Assembly: GCA_035266845.1 (NCBI GenBank)
Contig: DATFMP010000059.1
Span: forward strand, 50,729-114,728
Source: DATFMP01 sp035266845
GTDB taxonomy: Bacteria > SAR324 > JACQKK01
Direction of reading: 5' to 3'
Length of the DNA stretch: 64,000 nucleotides
A program made the position numbers and the translations under genes. Positions 27,012 to 35,357 of this stretch are shown one piece after another. Position 1 is the stretch's first letter. Every line of letters starts with the position of its first letter. A model generated the notes under the pieces. That model was given only the letters and a program-made list of their open reading frames with translations, ran no database searches and had not been told where the DNA came from.

Positions 27012-28232
27012 ATGCAGCTCTGGGAACCGGGCACCCAATTCTGGCGCAGCGTGCGCGACCTGCCGCGCGCCATCACGCCCTCCAGCGCCTCGGCGGGACT
27101 GGTGGCGGCCCTGCTGGGCGTGACGGGGCCCACGCTGCTGGTGTACCAAGCCGCGGTGAACAGCGGCTTCAGCAACCAGGAGATCGCGTCCTGGTTCTTC
27201 GCCATCTTCGGCGTCAGCGGGGTGTTCAGCATCTGGCTGGCCATGGCCTACCGCCAGCCGATCTGTGGCGCCTATTCCATCGCGGGAGCGGCGTTGCTGC
27301 TGCAGGCGCTGCCGCACTTCACGCTGTCGCAGGCGGTCGGGGCCTACGTGCTGCAGGGCGTGCTGATCACGGCGCTGGCGCTGACCGGGTGGTTCGAGCG
27401 TCTGATGCGGCTCATCCCCGCTCCGATCATCATGGGCATGCTGGCGGGGATCCTGCTGCGCTTCGCGGTGGGCATCTTTACCGATCTCGTGAGCGACCCC
27501 ATCCTGGTGGGACTCACGCTGGTGGCTTATGTGGTGGCACAGCGGCGCGCGCAATTGTTCCCGCCGGTCACGGTGGCGCTGGTCGTGGGCGTGGTGCTGG
27601 CGCTGTGGCTGCACCCGCTGCCCAGCGCGCCGATCCCGCTGACAATCACCCTGCCGTCCTTCTTCGCGCCGGTCTTCACGCTCAAGGCGTTCCTCACGCT
27701 CACGTTGCCGCTGGTGCTGCTCACGCTCAGCTCGCAGAACGCAACGGGCATCGGCGTGCTGTGGGCGCTGGGCTACCGGGCGCCGATCCACGCCATCACG
27801 CTGGCCACGGGGCTGTTCAGCCTGATCACGGCGCCCATGGCGGGCCACGGCGTGAACCTGGCCACCCCCATGACGGCCATCTGCGGCGATGCGGGCGCCC
27901 ATCGCGACCCTGACTTGCGCTGGGGCGCGTCGGTGGTCAATGGCGTGCTGTTCTCCACCTTCGGCGTGTTGGGGCTCACCCTGCTGGCGCTGATCCGCGT
28001 GCTGCCGCTGGGGCTGATCCGCACCGTGGCCGGACTGGCGCTGCTGCCCGTGATCCTGCAATCGCTGGAGCGCTCCTTCGGCACGGGCAAGCATCGCTTC
28101 GGCTGCCTGTTCGCGCTGGTGATTGCCGCCTCGGGCGTGCAGTTCTTCGGCATCGGTGCCGCGTTCTGGTCCTTGCTGGGGGCCATGGCCATCTCGCTGG
28201 TGGCCGACCGCGACTGGGGCCGTGCGGCATGA
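27012..28232 (+). CDS. BenE-family transporter (benzoate/H+ symporter type)
   Basis: A 406-residue inner-membrane protein with about 11-12 hydrophobic spans. The opening RDLPRAITPSSASAGLVAALLGVTGP, the AYSIAGAALL block and PMAGHGVNLATPMTAICGDAGAHRDP are conserved in BenE, a proton-coupled carrier of aromatic carboxylates. Substrate is not proven; no benzoate-degradation genes are in the window. ATG 27012 begins the usual N-terminus, while the longer frame from 26955 adds an arginine-rich stretch. It may be regulated by the LysR protein encoded 600 bases upstream. A GC-rich hairpin near 26770-26815 lies in the preceding gap. Confidence 0.87.
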   Translation: MQLWEPGTQFWRSVRDLPRAITPSSASAGLVAALLGVTGPTLLVYQAAVNSGFSNQEIASWFFAIFGVSGVFSIWLAMAYRQPICGAYSIAGAALLLQALPHFTLSQAVGAYVLQGVLITALALTGWFERLMRLIPAPIIMGMLAGILLRFAVGIFTDLVSDPILVGLTLVAYVVAQRRAQLFPPVTVALVVGVVLALWLHPLPSAPIPLTITLPSFFAPVFTLKAFLTLTLPLVLLTLSSQNATGIGVLWALGYRAPIHAITLATGLFSLITAPMAGHGVNLATPMTAICGDAGAHRDPDLRWGASVVNGVLFSTFGVLGLTLLALIRVLPLGLIRTVAGLALLPVILQSLERSFGTGKHRFGCLFALVIAASGVQFFGIGAAFWSLLGAMAISLVADRDWGRAA

Positions 28233-28319
28233 CCGGCCGCGTCGGCGCCTTCCGCCCCTGCGCCTGTTGGGGTAGACTGCGCCTCGGTTGATCGTCCCTC
28301 TTCACCCGCACCGCACCGC

Positions 28320-29228
28320 ATGACCCCCATCGCCACCACCACCAAGGCCTGGATCGCCGCATCGCGGCCCCACACCCTCAGCGCCGCGGCCGTGCCCGTC
28401 GCCGTCGGAAGCGCGCTGGCGGCCAGCCAGGGCCGGTTCGCCTGGGGCCTCTTCGCACTGACGCTGCTGGGCTCGCTGCTGGTGCAGATCGGCACCAACC
28501 TCACCGATGAGTTCGCCGACCACGGGGCGACGGCCTCGGAGCACAAGTTCCTGGCGCCGCACAAGGTGATCGCACGCGGCCTGCTCTCCGAGCGCGCCGT
28601 GAAGGTGGGCACCGTGGTCGTGTTCGGCGCGGCCACCGTGATCGGGCTGAGCTTGGTGGCGCAGACCGGCTGGCCGCTGCTGGCGGTGTGCGTGGTGTCG
28701 CTGGCCTGCGCCGTGGCGTACAGCGCCGGGCCGCTGCCCCTGGGCGATCTGGCCCTGGGCGAGCCCATGGTGTTCCTGATGATGGGCCCCGTGATGGTGA
28801 TGAGCACCGTCTACGTGCAGACCCGGGACTGGGAGGGGCTGGCCCTGTGGTACTCGCTCCCCGTGGGGGCGCTGGTCACGGCGATCCTGATGGCCAACAA
28901 CCTGCGCGATGCCGAGGAGGACGCGCTGCACGGCCGGCGCACGCTGGTCACCGTGTTCGGCAAGCGGGCCGTGCGCGGCGCACATCTGGCACTGGTGGTG
29001 CTCGCCTACGCCATTCCGCTGGTGGCGCTGCTGGCCGGCTGGGCCACGCCCTGGGTGCTGCTGCCCTGGCTCACGCTGCCGCTCGCCGTGCGTGTGTTCC
29101 GCCTGCTGCGCGCGGAGGGTCAGCGCGAGCGCCTGCACAATGCGCTCAAGGGCACCTCGGGCCTGCACCTCTCATTCGGCCTGCTGCTGGCCGCCGCCCT
29201 GCTGCTGGAAGGCCTCCTGCACGGCTAG
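28320..29228 (+). CDS. menA: UbiA-family prenyltransferase, MenA-like
   Basis: A 302-residue membrane prenyltransferase with about eight spans. The first Asp-rich motif is NLTDEFAD (N60 to D67) and the second NNLRDAEEDALHGRRTL near residues 195-211, which hold magnesium and the prenyl diphosphate. SRPHTLSAAAVPVAVGSALA at the N-terminus is the MenA hallmark. MenA attaches a polyprenyl chain to 1,4-dihydroxy-2-naphthoate in menaquinone synthesis; no other men genes are visible, so a related acceptor remains possible. It is a plausible quinone source for the VKOR-type protein, but that link is only conceptual. It ends in a block of perfect hairpins. Confidence 0.85.
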   Translation: MTPIATTTKAWIAASRPHTLSAAAVPVAVGSALAASQGRFAWGLFALTLLGSLLVQIGTNLTDEFADHGATASEHKFLAPHKVIARGLLSERAVKVGTVVVFGAATVIGLSLVAQTGWPLLAVCVVSLACAVAYSAGPLPLGDLALGEPMVFLMMGPVMVMSTVYVQTRDWEGLALWYSLPVGALVTAILMANNLRDAEEDALHGRRTLVTVFGKRAVRGAHLALVVLAYAIPLVALLAGWATPWVLLPWLTLPLAVRVFRLLRAEGQRERLHNALKGTSGLHLSFGLLLAAALLLEGLLHG

Positions 29229-29256
29229 TGTTGTGTCTCAGAGATGCCCGCAAGAA

Positions 29257-29378
29257 TTCGGGGGAACGTGTTCCCCCGAACCCCCTCTTTAGGCGGCAGT
29301 GGCTGGCGAGCCAGCCACTGCCGCGAAAACGGGTTCCAAGGGCCCTTGGCGGGGTGGTCAGGGGCAGCGCCCCTGACC
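29257..29378. repeat. block of four consecutive perfect palindromes
   Basis: Four perfect hairpins follow one another: TTCGGGGGAAC/GTTCCCCCGAA (29257-29280), a 14-pair stem around CGGCAGTGGCTGGC (29294-29323), CCAAGGGCCCTTGG (29336-29349), and GGTCAGGGGC/GCCCCTGACC (29356-29378). They fill the gap between the convergent MenA and 29426 genes. They may end transcription in both directions or be a REP-like cluster; a similar cluster follows the lipoprotein gene at 36580. Confidence 0.75.
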
Positions 29379-29425
29379 GTTTTGGACATGCCGGCGACTC
29401 TTGAACCAACTTGCGGGGCATTACA

Positions 29426-29950
29426 CTAGACGTCCTGCGTGTAGTCGATGGGGGACTTGGGCGGGCGCGGTGCGCGCTTGCGGGGCTCGGGGGACGCCGG
29501 GCTTGCGGCTGGACGCCGCGGTGCCGCGGGGGGCTTGGGGGTGGCGCGCCGACGGCGCCGGGCCAGGTCGGCGGGCAGCGGCGTGGTGTAGCGAGGCTCC
29601 GGCGGCGGGGCATCGGGCCAACCCCGTGGCGGGCCGATGCGCTCCAGCAATGCCCGCAGTTGGCGCCACGCCTCGGAGACCCGTTCGGCCGGGAAGCGCT
29701 CGCCAGCCTCGCGCTCGGTGAACAGGCGCAGGGCCGCGCTCTTCTGGTACGGCTGCACGGCACCCAGCAGCGGCTGGATCACGCGCAGGCGCTCCTGCAG
29801 CGCCGCGGAACACTCCCGGCGCCGGAACCAGGCGTTGTTGATGGGATAGTCGGCGTACAGCGCGTAGAGGTAGTAGTACCCGGGATGGGCCACCAGGGCC
29901 GCGACCGTACCGTGCACGGCCGGGTTGGTGATGTCGATGCGCTGGGCCAT
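29426..29950 (-). CDS. uncharacterised protein with a basic, proline-rich tail
   Basis: A 174-residue protein I do not recognise. Residues 1-100 look folded: HPGYYYLYALYADYPINNAWFRRRECSAAL followed by helices. Residues 105-174 are rich in Pro, Arg, Lys and Ala (for example PADLARRRRRATPKPPAAPRRP), so probably disordered and possibly nucleic-acid binding. The codon pattern and the clean start at 29950 support a real gene. It lies 39 bases downstream of the spermidine synthase gene on the same strand and may be in the same operon. Confidence 0.6.
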   Translation of the reverse strand: MAQRIDITNPAVHGTVAALVAHPGYYYLYALYADYPINNAWFRRRECSAALQERLRVIQPLLGAVQPYQKSAALRLFTEREAGERFPAERVSEAWRQLRALLERIGPPRGWPDAPPPEPRYTTPLPADLARRRRRATPKPPAAPRRPAASPASPEPRKRAPRPPKSPIDYTQDV

Positions 29951-29989
29951 GCGACCCCCTCTGGCGCGCCTCGCGGACGCGCCGTGCGC

Positions 29990-30829
29990 TCAGGCGCCCA
30001 GGCGGCGCCGCAGATAGGCCGGCAGCACGAAGGCCGCTCGCACCAGCTCAGGCGTGAGGTACTTCAGCTCGTCCAGGAAGGCCGGCTCGCGCTGCAGGGG
30101 CGCCGTGCGCGGATTAATGGCGTCCGAGGCGAACGTGAAGCTCCACAGCCCGGAGGGATAGGTGGGAATGTGCGCCAGGTAGGGCGCCACGTGCCCGAAC
30201 AGGCTGCGCAGCTTCTCCTGCACCTGCGCCAGCACCTCCGTGCTGTAGAAGGGCGATTCGGTCTGGAATACGGCGATGCCCCCCGGCCGCAGGGCCGCCT
30301 TGACCTTCTCGTAGAACGCGCTGGTGAAGAGCTTGGCAGCCTCCCCCACCGGGTCGATGGAATCCACCACGATGAAGTCGTACTGCCCCTGGTGCCCATC
30401 CAGGTAAGCAAAACCGTCCTCGCAGTGGATGGACACGCGCGGCTCGTCCAGCTTCGCGCTGAGCGCGGGGAAGAAGCGGCGGGCCGTTTCGATCACGGCC
30501 TCGTCAATCTCCACCAGTTCCACGCGTTGCACAGTGTCGTGCCGCAACACTTCGCGCACGCTGCCGCCATCGCCGCCCCCGACGATAAGCACGTTGCGGG
30601 GATCGGGGTGCATCAGCAGCGCCGGGTGCACGATCATCTCGTGGTAGACGTGCTCGTCCCGGTCGGTGAGCATGACGCAGCCATCCAGCAGCAGCACGCG
30701 CCCGTACTCCGGGCACTCCAGCACCTCGATGTGCTGGAACGCGCTGCGCTGATCGAGGAGCCGCGCCGTCACCGCCAAGCTGAGCCCGGCATAGGGCGTG
30801 TGTTTCTCCAGGAACCAGTTTTCAGGCAT
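29990..30829 (-). CDS. speE: spermidine synthase
   Basis: A 279-residue aminopropyltransferase that joins decarboxylated S-adenosylmethionine to putrescine. The N-terminal beta domain holds ENWFLEKHTPYAGLSLAVTARLL. The glycine loop VGGGDGGSVREVLRH is at about 83-97, the acidic ligand VELVEIDE follows, and the catalytic region FIVVDSIDPVGEA lies near residue 150. Length is normal. It is encoded just after the S-adenosylmethionine decarboxylase on the same strand (48 bases apart), giving a compact speH-speE polyamine unit. Confidence 0.95.
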   Translation of the reverse strand: MPENWFLEKHTPYAGLSLAVTARLLDQRSAFQHIEVLECPEYGRVLLLDGCVMLTDRDEHVYHEMIVHPALLMHPDPRNVLIVGGGDGGSVREVLRHDTVQRVELVEIDEAVIETARRFFPALSAKLDEPRVSIHCEDGFAYLDGHQGQYDFIVVDSIDPVGEAAKLFTSAFYEKVKAALRPGGIAVFQTESPFYSTEVLAQVQEKLRSLFGHVAPYLAHIPTYPSGLWSFTFASDAINPRTAPLQREPAFLDELKYLTPELVRAAFVLPAYLRRRLGA

Positions 30830-30877
30830 CGGCCATTCGCAGGAGCCCCGCGCACGCTCGTGCGCGGGGCCCGCCGC

Positions 30878-31303
30878 TCAATACTCCAGCTGAGTGAGTT
30901 GCATGCGCTCCGGCTCGAACACACCCTGCATCACCCGCCGCAGGCTCTCGCCCGTCAGCTTTTCGACGCAGGTCACGATGTCCAGGTGCACGTAGCCCAG
31001 TTCCGGCCACGTGTGCGCCGAGAGGTGCGACTCGGAGAGGATGATCACCGAGCTGACGCCCGGACCGAAGTAGTGCGTGTGATCGCTCACTCGCGTCAAC
31101 TGCAGATCTTCCACGGCTTGGCGCAAATGGGCCACCAGCGCCTCGGGATCGTCGATCCGAGACGGCGCCACGCCGTGCAACTGCACGACCCAGTGCTCGA
31201 TATACGGAGAGGAATATTCGGAGTTGGTAGCGTTGAGCCGGAACTTGCCGGGCTCTTTCGGTTGGGCTTGAACGACCTGCTGCAGGACGACTTGATTATT
31301 CAA
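30878..31303 (-). CDS. speH: S-adenosylmethionine decarboxylase proenzyme
   Basis: A 141-residue pyruvoyl enzyme that supplies decarboxylated SAM for spermidine. The self-cleavage site is in LSESHLSAHTWPE, between E91 and S92, and S92 becomes the pyruvoyl group. The length and this motif place it in the short class 1B form. No ATG fits the frame; the TTG at 31301-31303 is the best start, with GGAGGTGA rather far upstream and a GAGAAG nearer. The extra 25 residues ahead of the catalytic domain are unusual and may mean that translation begins further in. It precedes speE. Confidence 0.9.
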   Translation of the reverse strand: MNNQVVLQQVVQAQPKEPGKFRLNATNSEYSSPYIEHWVVQLHGVAPSRIDDPEALVAHLRQAVEDLQLTRVSDHTHYFGPGVSSVIILSESHLSAHTWPELGYVHLDIVTCVEKLTGESLRRVMQGVFEPERMQLTQLEY

Positions 31304-31692
31304 TTAATCTTCTCTCACCTCCCTCGATGCGCCGGGACAGACCCCGGGGCTCCGGTTGTCGTAGGAGTCACGAATGAGTTGCCAATTGTGAGTCCGACGG
31401 CCCCCAAGAGAGGTAAGCGAGCATCCTTCCTGGGTTAGCCGCCTCTGCCGCTACACATAACAACTCCGTACAAGTGCACTGCGCGCCTTTGTCTCGCTAA
31501 AGGCATCGCTCCATCTAAACGATATATATAACGAGTGACGTGCCAAAATGTCAACGAATTTCCAGGACTGGCGCGGCTTTGCGCCGGGGTCTGGCCGGGT
31601 CGCCTCGCGGGGGCTACACTGGGCACGTCCGCAGCCGGACCGACTCCGGTCCATCAGAGGGCGCCGCGGGCGCCGAAGCGGGAGGAATGGCG
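31304..31692. other. divergent gap between speH and a lipoprotein gene
   Basis: No gene is seen in these 389 bases. The part from about 31430 to 31560 is clearly more A/T-rich than the surroundings and holds a run of alternating T and A (31522-31531), which makes it the likely promoter region for both flanking genes. No clean -35/-10 pair could be assigned. Confidence 0.4.
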
Positions 31693-32157
31693 ATGGGCAT
31701 GAACGGAACGCCGGCACGACGCGCGGGGTGGGTGGTTGCGCTGCTGGGCACGCTGCTGCTGGGCGCCTGCGCCGCCTCCGGCCCGGACTACGGCAGCGAG
31801 ATGGTGCCCGAGCCCACCATCGACTATCCGGCACGCCACCAGCTTATGCTCGACACGGTGCTGGTGCAGCCCCACCTGTGGAACCTGCGGCTGGAGGCGG
31901 AGCAGCGCCAGCGCCAGGAGCAGGACAACACGGCCTGGCAGGTGGTGATGGCTCGGCAGCGGGCCTTCCTGCACTACCAGGCCAAGCTGCACCAGGGCGA
32001 CCGGGATCAGTTCCTGCACATGCTGGAGCGCCAGCACACCTTCGACGCGGAACGCGAGCCCAACCGAGCCGATGCCTGGGCGCGGTTCATCGAGAAGCGC
32101 GGTGAGCCGCCGGCAGGCGCCGCCGCCCCGGGAGCCCCGCCCGCCGGCCAACCCTGA
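31693..32157 (+). CDS. uncharacterised lipoprotein (DUF-type, coiled-coil)
   Basis: A 154-residue exported protein. Residues 1-25 form a signal sequence with the lipobox LLGAC (Cys26), so it is lipidated after cleavage. The mature part has a charged helical segment (EAEQRQRQEQDNTAWQVVMARQRAFLHYQAKLHQ, about 70-105) and a Pro/Ala-rich tail. No family recognised. The start at 31693 is set by GGAGG eight bases upstream; a nearer ATG at 31687 would abut that site. It is divergent from the polyamine genes. Confidence 0.65.
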   Translation: MGMNGTPARRAGWVVALLGTLLLGACAASGPDYGSEMVPEPTIDYPARHQLMLDTVLVQPHLWNLRLEAEQRQRQEQDNTAWQVVMARQRAFLHYQAKLHQGDRDQFLHMLERQHTFDAEREPNRADAWARFIEKRGEPPAGAAAPGAPPAGQP

Positions 32158-32320
32158 GCGACCCCGGCAGGCGCTGGCGCGGAAGCCGCCTGCCCGCCGT
32201 GCGTGATGAGGGGGCTGTCGCCATGGCGCCCGAATCCGGTACCGTGGCCCCAGCCACCCGGCAGCGACCATTCGGGCCGCGTGCCTCGGGCGGCCCACCC
32301 GCCAGTCCACGGGAGAGACC

Positions 32321-33193
32321 ATGACGGCAGGCGCCAGCGCCCCCCCACACCCGCGCACCATCGGCCTGATCGGCGGCGAAGGCCGCGTGGGCAGCATGTT
32401 TCGGCGCCTGTTCGAGGCCGATGGCTTGACGGTGCGCGTGGCAGGGCCCTCGGACGATCCAGGCTATGGGGGTTTGGTGGCGGAGTCCGACGTCGTCATC
32501 GTGACGGTGCCCATCGCCGAGACGCTTCCCGTGATCCGCCGCATAGCGCCGCTGCTGCGGCCCGAGCAGTTGCTGAGCGACTTCACCAGCATCAAGCGCG
32601 AGCCGGTGCAAGCCATGCTGACCTCCGCGGCTAGCGTGATCGGCTGCCACCCGCTGTTCGCACCCATGGCCTCTCCGGCTGGCCAGAACGTGGTGCTGTG
32701 CCCGGAGCGGCCCGGGCCCTGGCTGGAATGGTACGAGGGCTTCTTCCGCCGGAACGGCATGATGGTCTCGCACCTGAAGCCCGCCGAGCACGACGAGGCG
32801 ATGGCGTTCATCCAGGGGCTCACGCACTTCATCAACATCGTCTTCGCCCGCACCCTGCAGACCCGCCAGGCGCGCCTGGAGCAGATTCTCAAGGTGTGCA
32901 GCCCGGTTTACCAGGTGCTGTTCGCCATCCTGTGCCGCATCCTGAGCGGAGACGCGCACCTGTACGGCCAGATCCAAGCCGCCAACCCCAACAACCCGCC
33001 CGTGCTGGAGTCGTTTCTGGCCAACGGCCGCGACTTCCTGGACGTGGTGGAGCACAAGGACTGGGATGCCGTGTATGGCTTCTTCGACGAGGCCGCGGCC
33101 TACCTGGGCGACTACCGTCAAGTGGCGCGCGAGGAGAGCGACTTCCTCATCGAGCAGATGACGGACTACCTCGCACAACGCCGCGATTCCTAA
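32321..33193 (+). CDS. tyrA: prephenate dehydrogenase
   Basis: A 290-residue NAD-dependent enzyme that oxidatively decarboxylates prephenate to 4-hydroxyphenylpyruvate in tyrosine synthesis. The dinucleotide motif is GLIGGEGRVGS (15-25). Other conserved blocks are VIVTVPIAET, DFTSIKREPVQAML, IGCHPLFAP, and HDEAMAFIQGLTHFINI with its conserved His. It is close to the TyrA half of the enterobacterial chorismate-mutase fusion but has no mutase domain. ATG 32321 follows a GAGA-rich site. No other tyrosine-pathway gene is adjacent. Confidence 0.9.
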   Translation: MTAGASAPPHPRTIGLIGGEGRVGSMFRRLFEADGLTVRVAGPSDDPGYGGLVAESDVVIVTVPIAETLPVIRRIAPLLRPEQLLSDFTSIKREPVQAMLTSAASVIGCHPLFAPMASPAGQNVVLCPERPGPWLEWYEGFFRRNGMMVSHLKPAEHDEAMAFIQGLTHFINIVFARTLQTRQARLEQILKVCSPVYQVLFAILCRILSGDAHLYGQIQAANPNNPPVLESFLANGRDFLDVVEHKDWDAVYGFFDEAAAYLGDYRQVAREESDFLIEQMTDYLAQRRDS

Positions 33194-33205
33194 GTCCGCG
33201 CGAAA

Positions 33206-33235
33206 TTGACAGATAACGGGGTGGGTGCATAGAAT
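33206..33235 (+). promoter_or_regulatory. sigma70-type promoter before the PuuD-like gene
   Basis: A perfect -35 TTGACA (33206-33211) is followed after 18 bases by TAGAAT (33230-33235). It would give a leader of roughly 175 bases before the ATG at 33418. No other strong promoter was seen in this gap. Confidence 0.65.
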
Positions 33236-33417
33236 GCCACCATTCCAGCGCCCTCGCACCGGCCCACGACGCGAGGCGCACCTTCCCGGAACGGCCGGAG
33301 CCCACCGGGTTCAGCCAAATCGGGACGCAGGGGGCCGGAGCGGCGGCAATCCGCGGCGGGGCGAGACGGTTCATGGCGCCACACCGCTGTCGTTGGCGAT
33401 AGGGAGGGGGAAAACGC

Positions 33418-33933
33418 ATGGAACTGTTCACCTACAACGGTTTCCTGTTTCTCGTGCGCTGGGCGCACTTCCTGGCGGGCATCACCTGGATCGGCCTGCT
33501 CTACTACTTCAATTTCGTGCAGGGGCCCTTCCTGGCTGAGGTCACGGAGGCTTCCACGCGCAAGGACGTCACCACCAAGCTGCTGCCGCGCGCACTGTGG
33601 TGGTTTCGCTGGGGTGCCATGTTCACCGTGATCATGGGTCTCATCCTGTACTTCGATCACTGGGGCCAAGTGGGGACGGCGGGCTTCTTCCACAGTTCGC
33701 CGGGCATCTCCATCACCGTTGGCGGCATTCTGGGCCTGATCATGTGGTACAATGTGTGGTTCATCATCTGGCCCAACCAGCGCAAGATCATCGCCGCGGC
33801 GGAGCAGGGCAAGGGACCCACGGAGCTGGGCGGCAAGCCCCGCGCGGCGTTCCTGGCCTCCCGCACAAACACCATGCTGTCCATTCCCATGCTCTTCTTC
33901 ATGGGAGCGTACTCGCACATCATCTGGGGCTAG
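33418..33933 (+). CDS. urate-hydroxylase PuuD-like membrane protein (urate oxidase N-terminal domain)
   Basis: A 171-residue membrane protein with about four spans (near 8-28, 60-80, 95-115 and 150-168). It matches the DUF989 or urate-oxidase N-terminal domain found in PuuD, but it lacks the C-terminal cytochrome part of full PuuD, so urate oxidation is not implied. His residues within membrane segments (H17, H81) might bind heme. The function is unknown. It is preceded by a strong promoter and followed at 100 bases by a 31-residue membrane mini-protein on the same strand. Confidence 0.75.
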   Translation: MELFTYNGFLFLVRWAHFLAGITWIGLLYYFNFVQGPFLAEVTEASTRKDVTTKLLPRALWWFRWGAMFTVIMGLILYFDHWGQVGTAGFFHSSPGISITVGGILGLIMWYNVWFIIWPNQRKIIAAAEQGKGPTELGGKPRAAFLASRTNTMLSIPMLFFMGAYSHIIWG

Positions 33934-34033
33934 CCCCTAGCTCAGATCTGTGCAGGGCGGGGCCGGGGCATGGCCCTCGCACCCGAGCATGCACCTCTGC
34001 ATCGCGTGAATGCATTCTGAGGAGACAGCGACC

Positions 34034-34129
34034 ATGAAGAATCCATTGGACAGCGTTTCCGGCACCATCTGGTCCGGGATCATCATCACCATCGTGCTGT
34101 GGTTCATCGTGGGCGTCATCTGGTTCTGA
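34034..34129 (+). CDS. 31-residue single-span membrane mini-protein
   Basis: A tiny gene starting with ATG at 34034, nine bases after a strong GAGGAG (34019-34024). The product starts MKNPLDSVSGTIWSG and ends in a hydrophobic run IIITIVLWFIVGVIWF, one transmembrane span. It is too short for gene-finding thresholds, but the ribosome site, the clear membrane segment and the position just behind the PuuD-like membrane gene support it. It could be a small subunit or regulator of that protein. The downstream hairpin GAGCCCTCC/GGAGGGCTC (34187-34219) may end the transcript. Confidence 0.65.
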   Translation: MKNPLDSVSGTIWSGIIITIVLWFIVGVIWF

Positions 34130-34634
34130 TGCTGCCCGCAGCGCGCCCCGCACCGCGCGGGACACGCTGGCCCAACAAGCACACCGGAGCCCTCCATCGC
34201 CAGCCGGCGGGGAGGGCTCTCGTGTTTCGTGGAGGGCACATCGGGCTATCCACCCGCTGCGTGCGGGCCATCGGCACCTGCCCGATTGCGCCACTCGCTG
34301 TTCAGCAGCCGGCTCCCGTCGGCCGCTGCAACGGAGCCCGCGGCGAGGAACCGCACCAGTGTTGCGTCCGCGCAGAGGCTGACCTATCCTGGCCCTATCC
34401 CGCTCGCCCCGGTGGCGAGCCGTCAGACCTGATCCGCGGATCCGGAGCTGCGCCCGCGATCCCGTCCTGGCGCCGTCCGCCCTGGCAGTACGGCAATCGC
34501 CATCCCGCCGTACCCTCTCTCGTCGCACGCTGCGCCGGTTCTCCGGCCAGCAGCGTTGCGGCGCAGCCAGTCGACGGCCCGGCACGGGTCCGCACGCAGC
34601 ACGGATGCGCCCCCAACGATCCATGGAGGTACCC
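34130..34634. other. 505-base gap before sodB
   Basis: No gene is called. A nine-pair hairpin, GAGCCCTCC (34187-34195) with GGAGGGCTC (34211-34219), lies early and may terminate the upstream transcript. Open frames through the rest encode no recognisable protein. The sodB promoter should be in the second half, but no clear consensus or Fur/OxyR-type box was identified. Confidence 0.4.
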
Positions 34635-35216
34635 ATGCAGCATTCCCTGCCCCCGCTCCCTTACAACAAGGACGCGCTGGCGCCGCACATCTCGGCGGAG
34701 ACGCTGGAGTTCCACTACGGCAAGCACCACGCCGCGTATGTGACGAACCTCAACAAGCTGATCGAGGGCACCGAGTTTGCCGATGCGGCGCTGGAAGCCA
34801 TCGTGAAGAAGGCCAGCGGAGGACTGTTCAACAACGCCGCGCAGACCTGGAATCACACGTTCTACTGGAATTCCATGTCGCCCACCAAGTCGGCGCCCTC
34901 GCAGGCACTGGGCAAGGCGATCACCGACGCGTTCGGCTCGCTGGACGATTTCAAGACCAAGTTCAACGCCGCGGCGGCCGGGCAGTTCGGCTCCGGCTGG
35001 GCTTGGCTGGTGCGCGATGGCGCGGGCAAGGTGCAGATCGTCACCACCGGCAATGCCGCCACGCCGCTCACCGACGCTTCCGTCACGCCGCTGCTCACCT
35101 GTGACGTGTGGGAGCACGCGTACTACATCGACTACCGCAACGCGCGGCCCAAGTACCTGGAATCCTGGTGGAACGTGGCAAACTGGGACTTCGCCAACGG
35201 CAATTTCGACCGCTAG
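34635..35216 (+). CDS. sodB: iron superoxide dismutase
   Basis: A 193-residue cytosolic dismutase that converts superoxide to oxygen and peroxide. Metal ligands are H27 (EFHYGKHHAAYV), the His in WNHTFYW near residue 74, and the Asp and His in DVWEHAYYIDYRN near 157-161. GGLFNNAAQTWNH and the FGSGWAW segment favour iron over manganese, although that is not certain. ATG 34635 follows GGAGGT (34625-34630), which decides the start. The gene stands alone. Confidence 0.95.
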   Translation: MQHSLPPLPYNKDALAPHISAETLEFHYGKHHAAYVTNLNKLIEGTEFADAALEAIVKKASGGLFNNAAQTWNHTFYWNSMSPTKSAPSQALGKAITDAFGSLDDFKTKFNAAAAGQFGSGWAWLVRDGAGKVQIVTTGNAATPLTDASVTPLLTCDVWEHAYYIDYRNARPKYLESWWNVANWDFANGNFDR

Positions 35217-35267
35217 GTCGCAGCAGCGGCAGCGGGCCACCCGCGCGCCAAGGCCCGGCGCGCGGGC

Positions 35268-35296
35268 AAAAAAAAGGGCGGTCATTCCGACCGCCC
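35268..35296 (-). terminator. intrinsic terminator of the Hsp20 gene
   Basis: On the minus strand the stem GGGCGGTC/GACCGCCC (35276-35283 with 35289-35296, five-base loop) is followed by eight T residues (35268-35275). It lies 62 bases past the stop of the Hsp20 gene. A good Rho-independent terminator. Confidence 0.85.
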
Positions 35297-35357
35297 ATCG
35301 GCGCGTGCTCCCTGCGCGCGCCGTTCATCCAATCCAAGTGTTCCGATCAGCCGGCCG

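Noticed and set aside
29411..31438. 675-codon plus-strand frame across speE and speH
   Set aside because: Antisense shadow; it covers three recognisable minus-strand genes and has no domain of its own.
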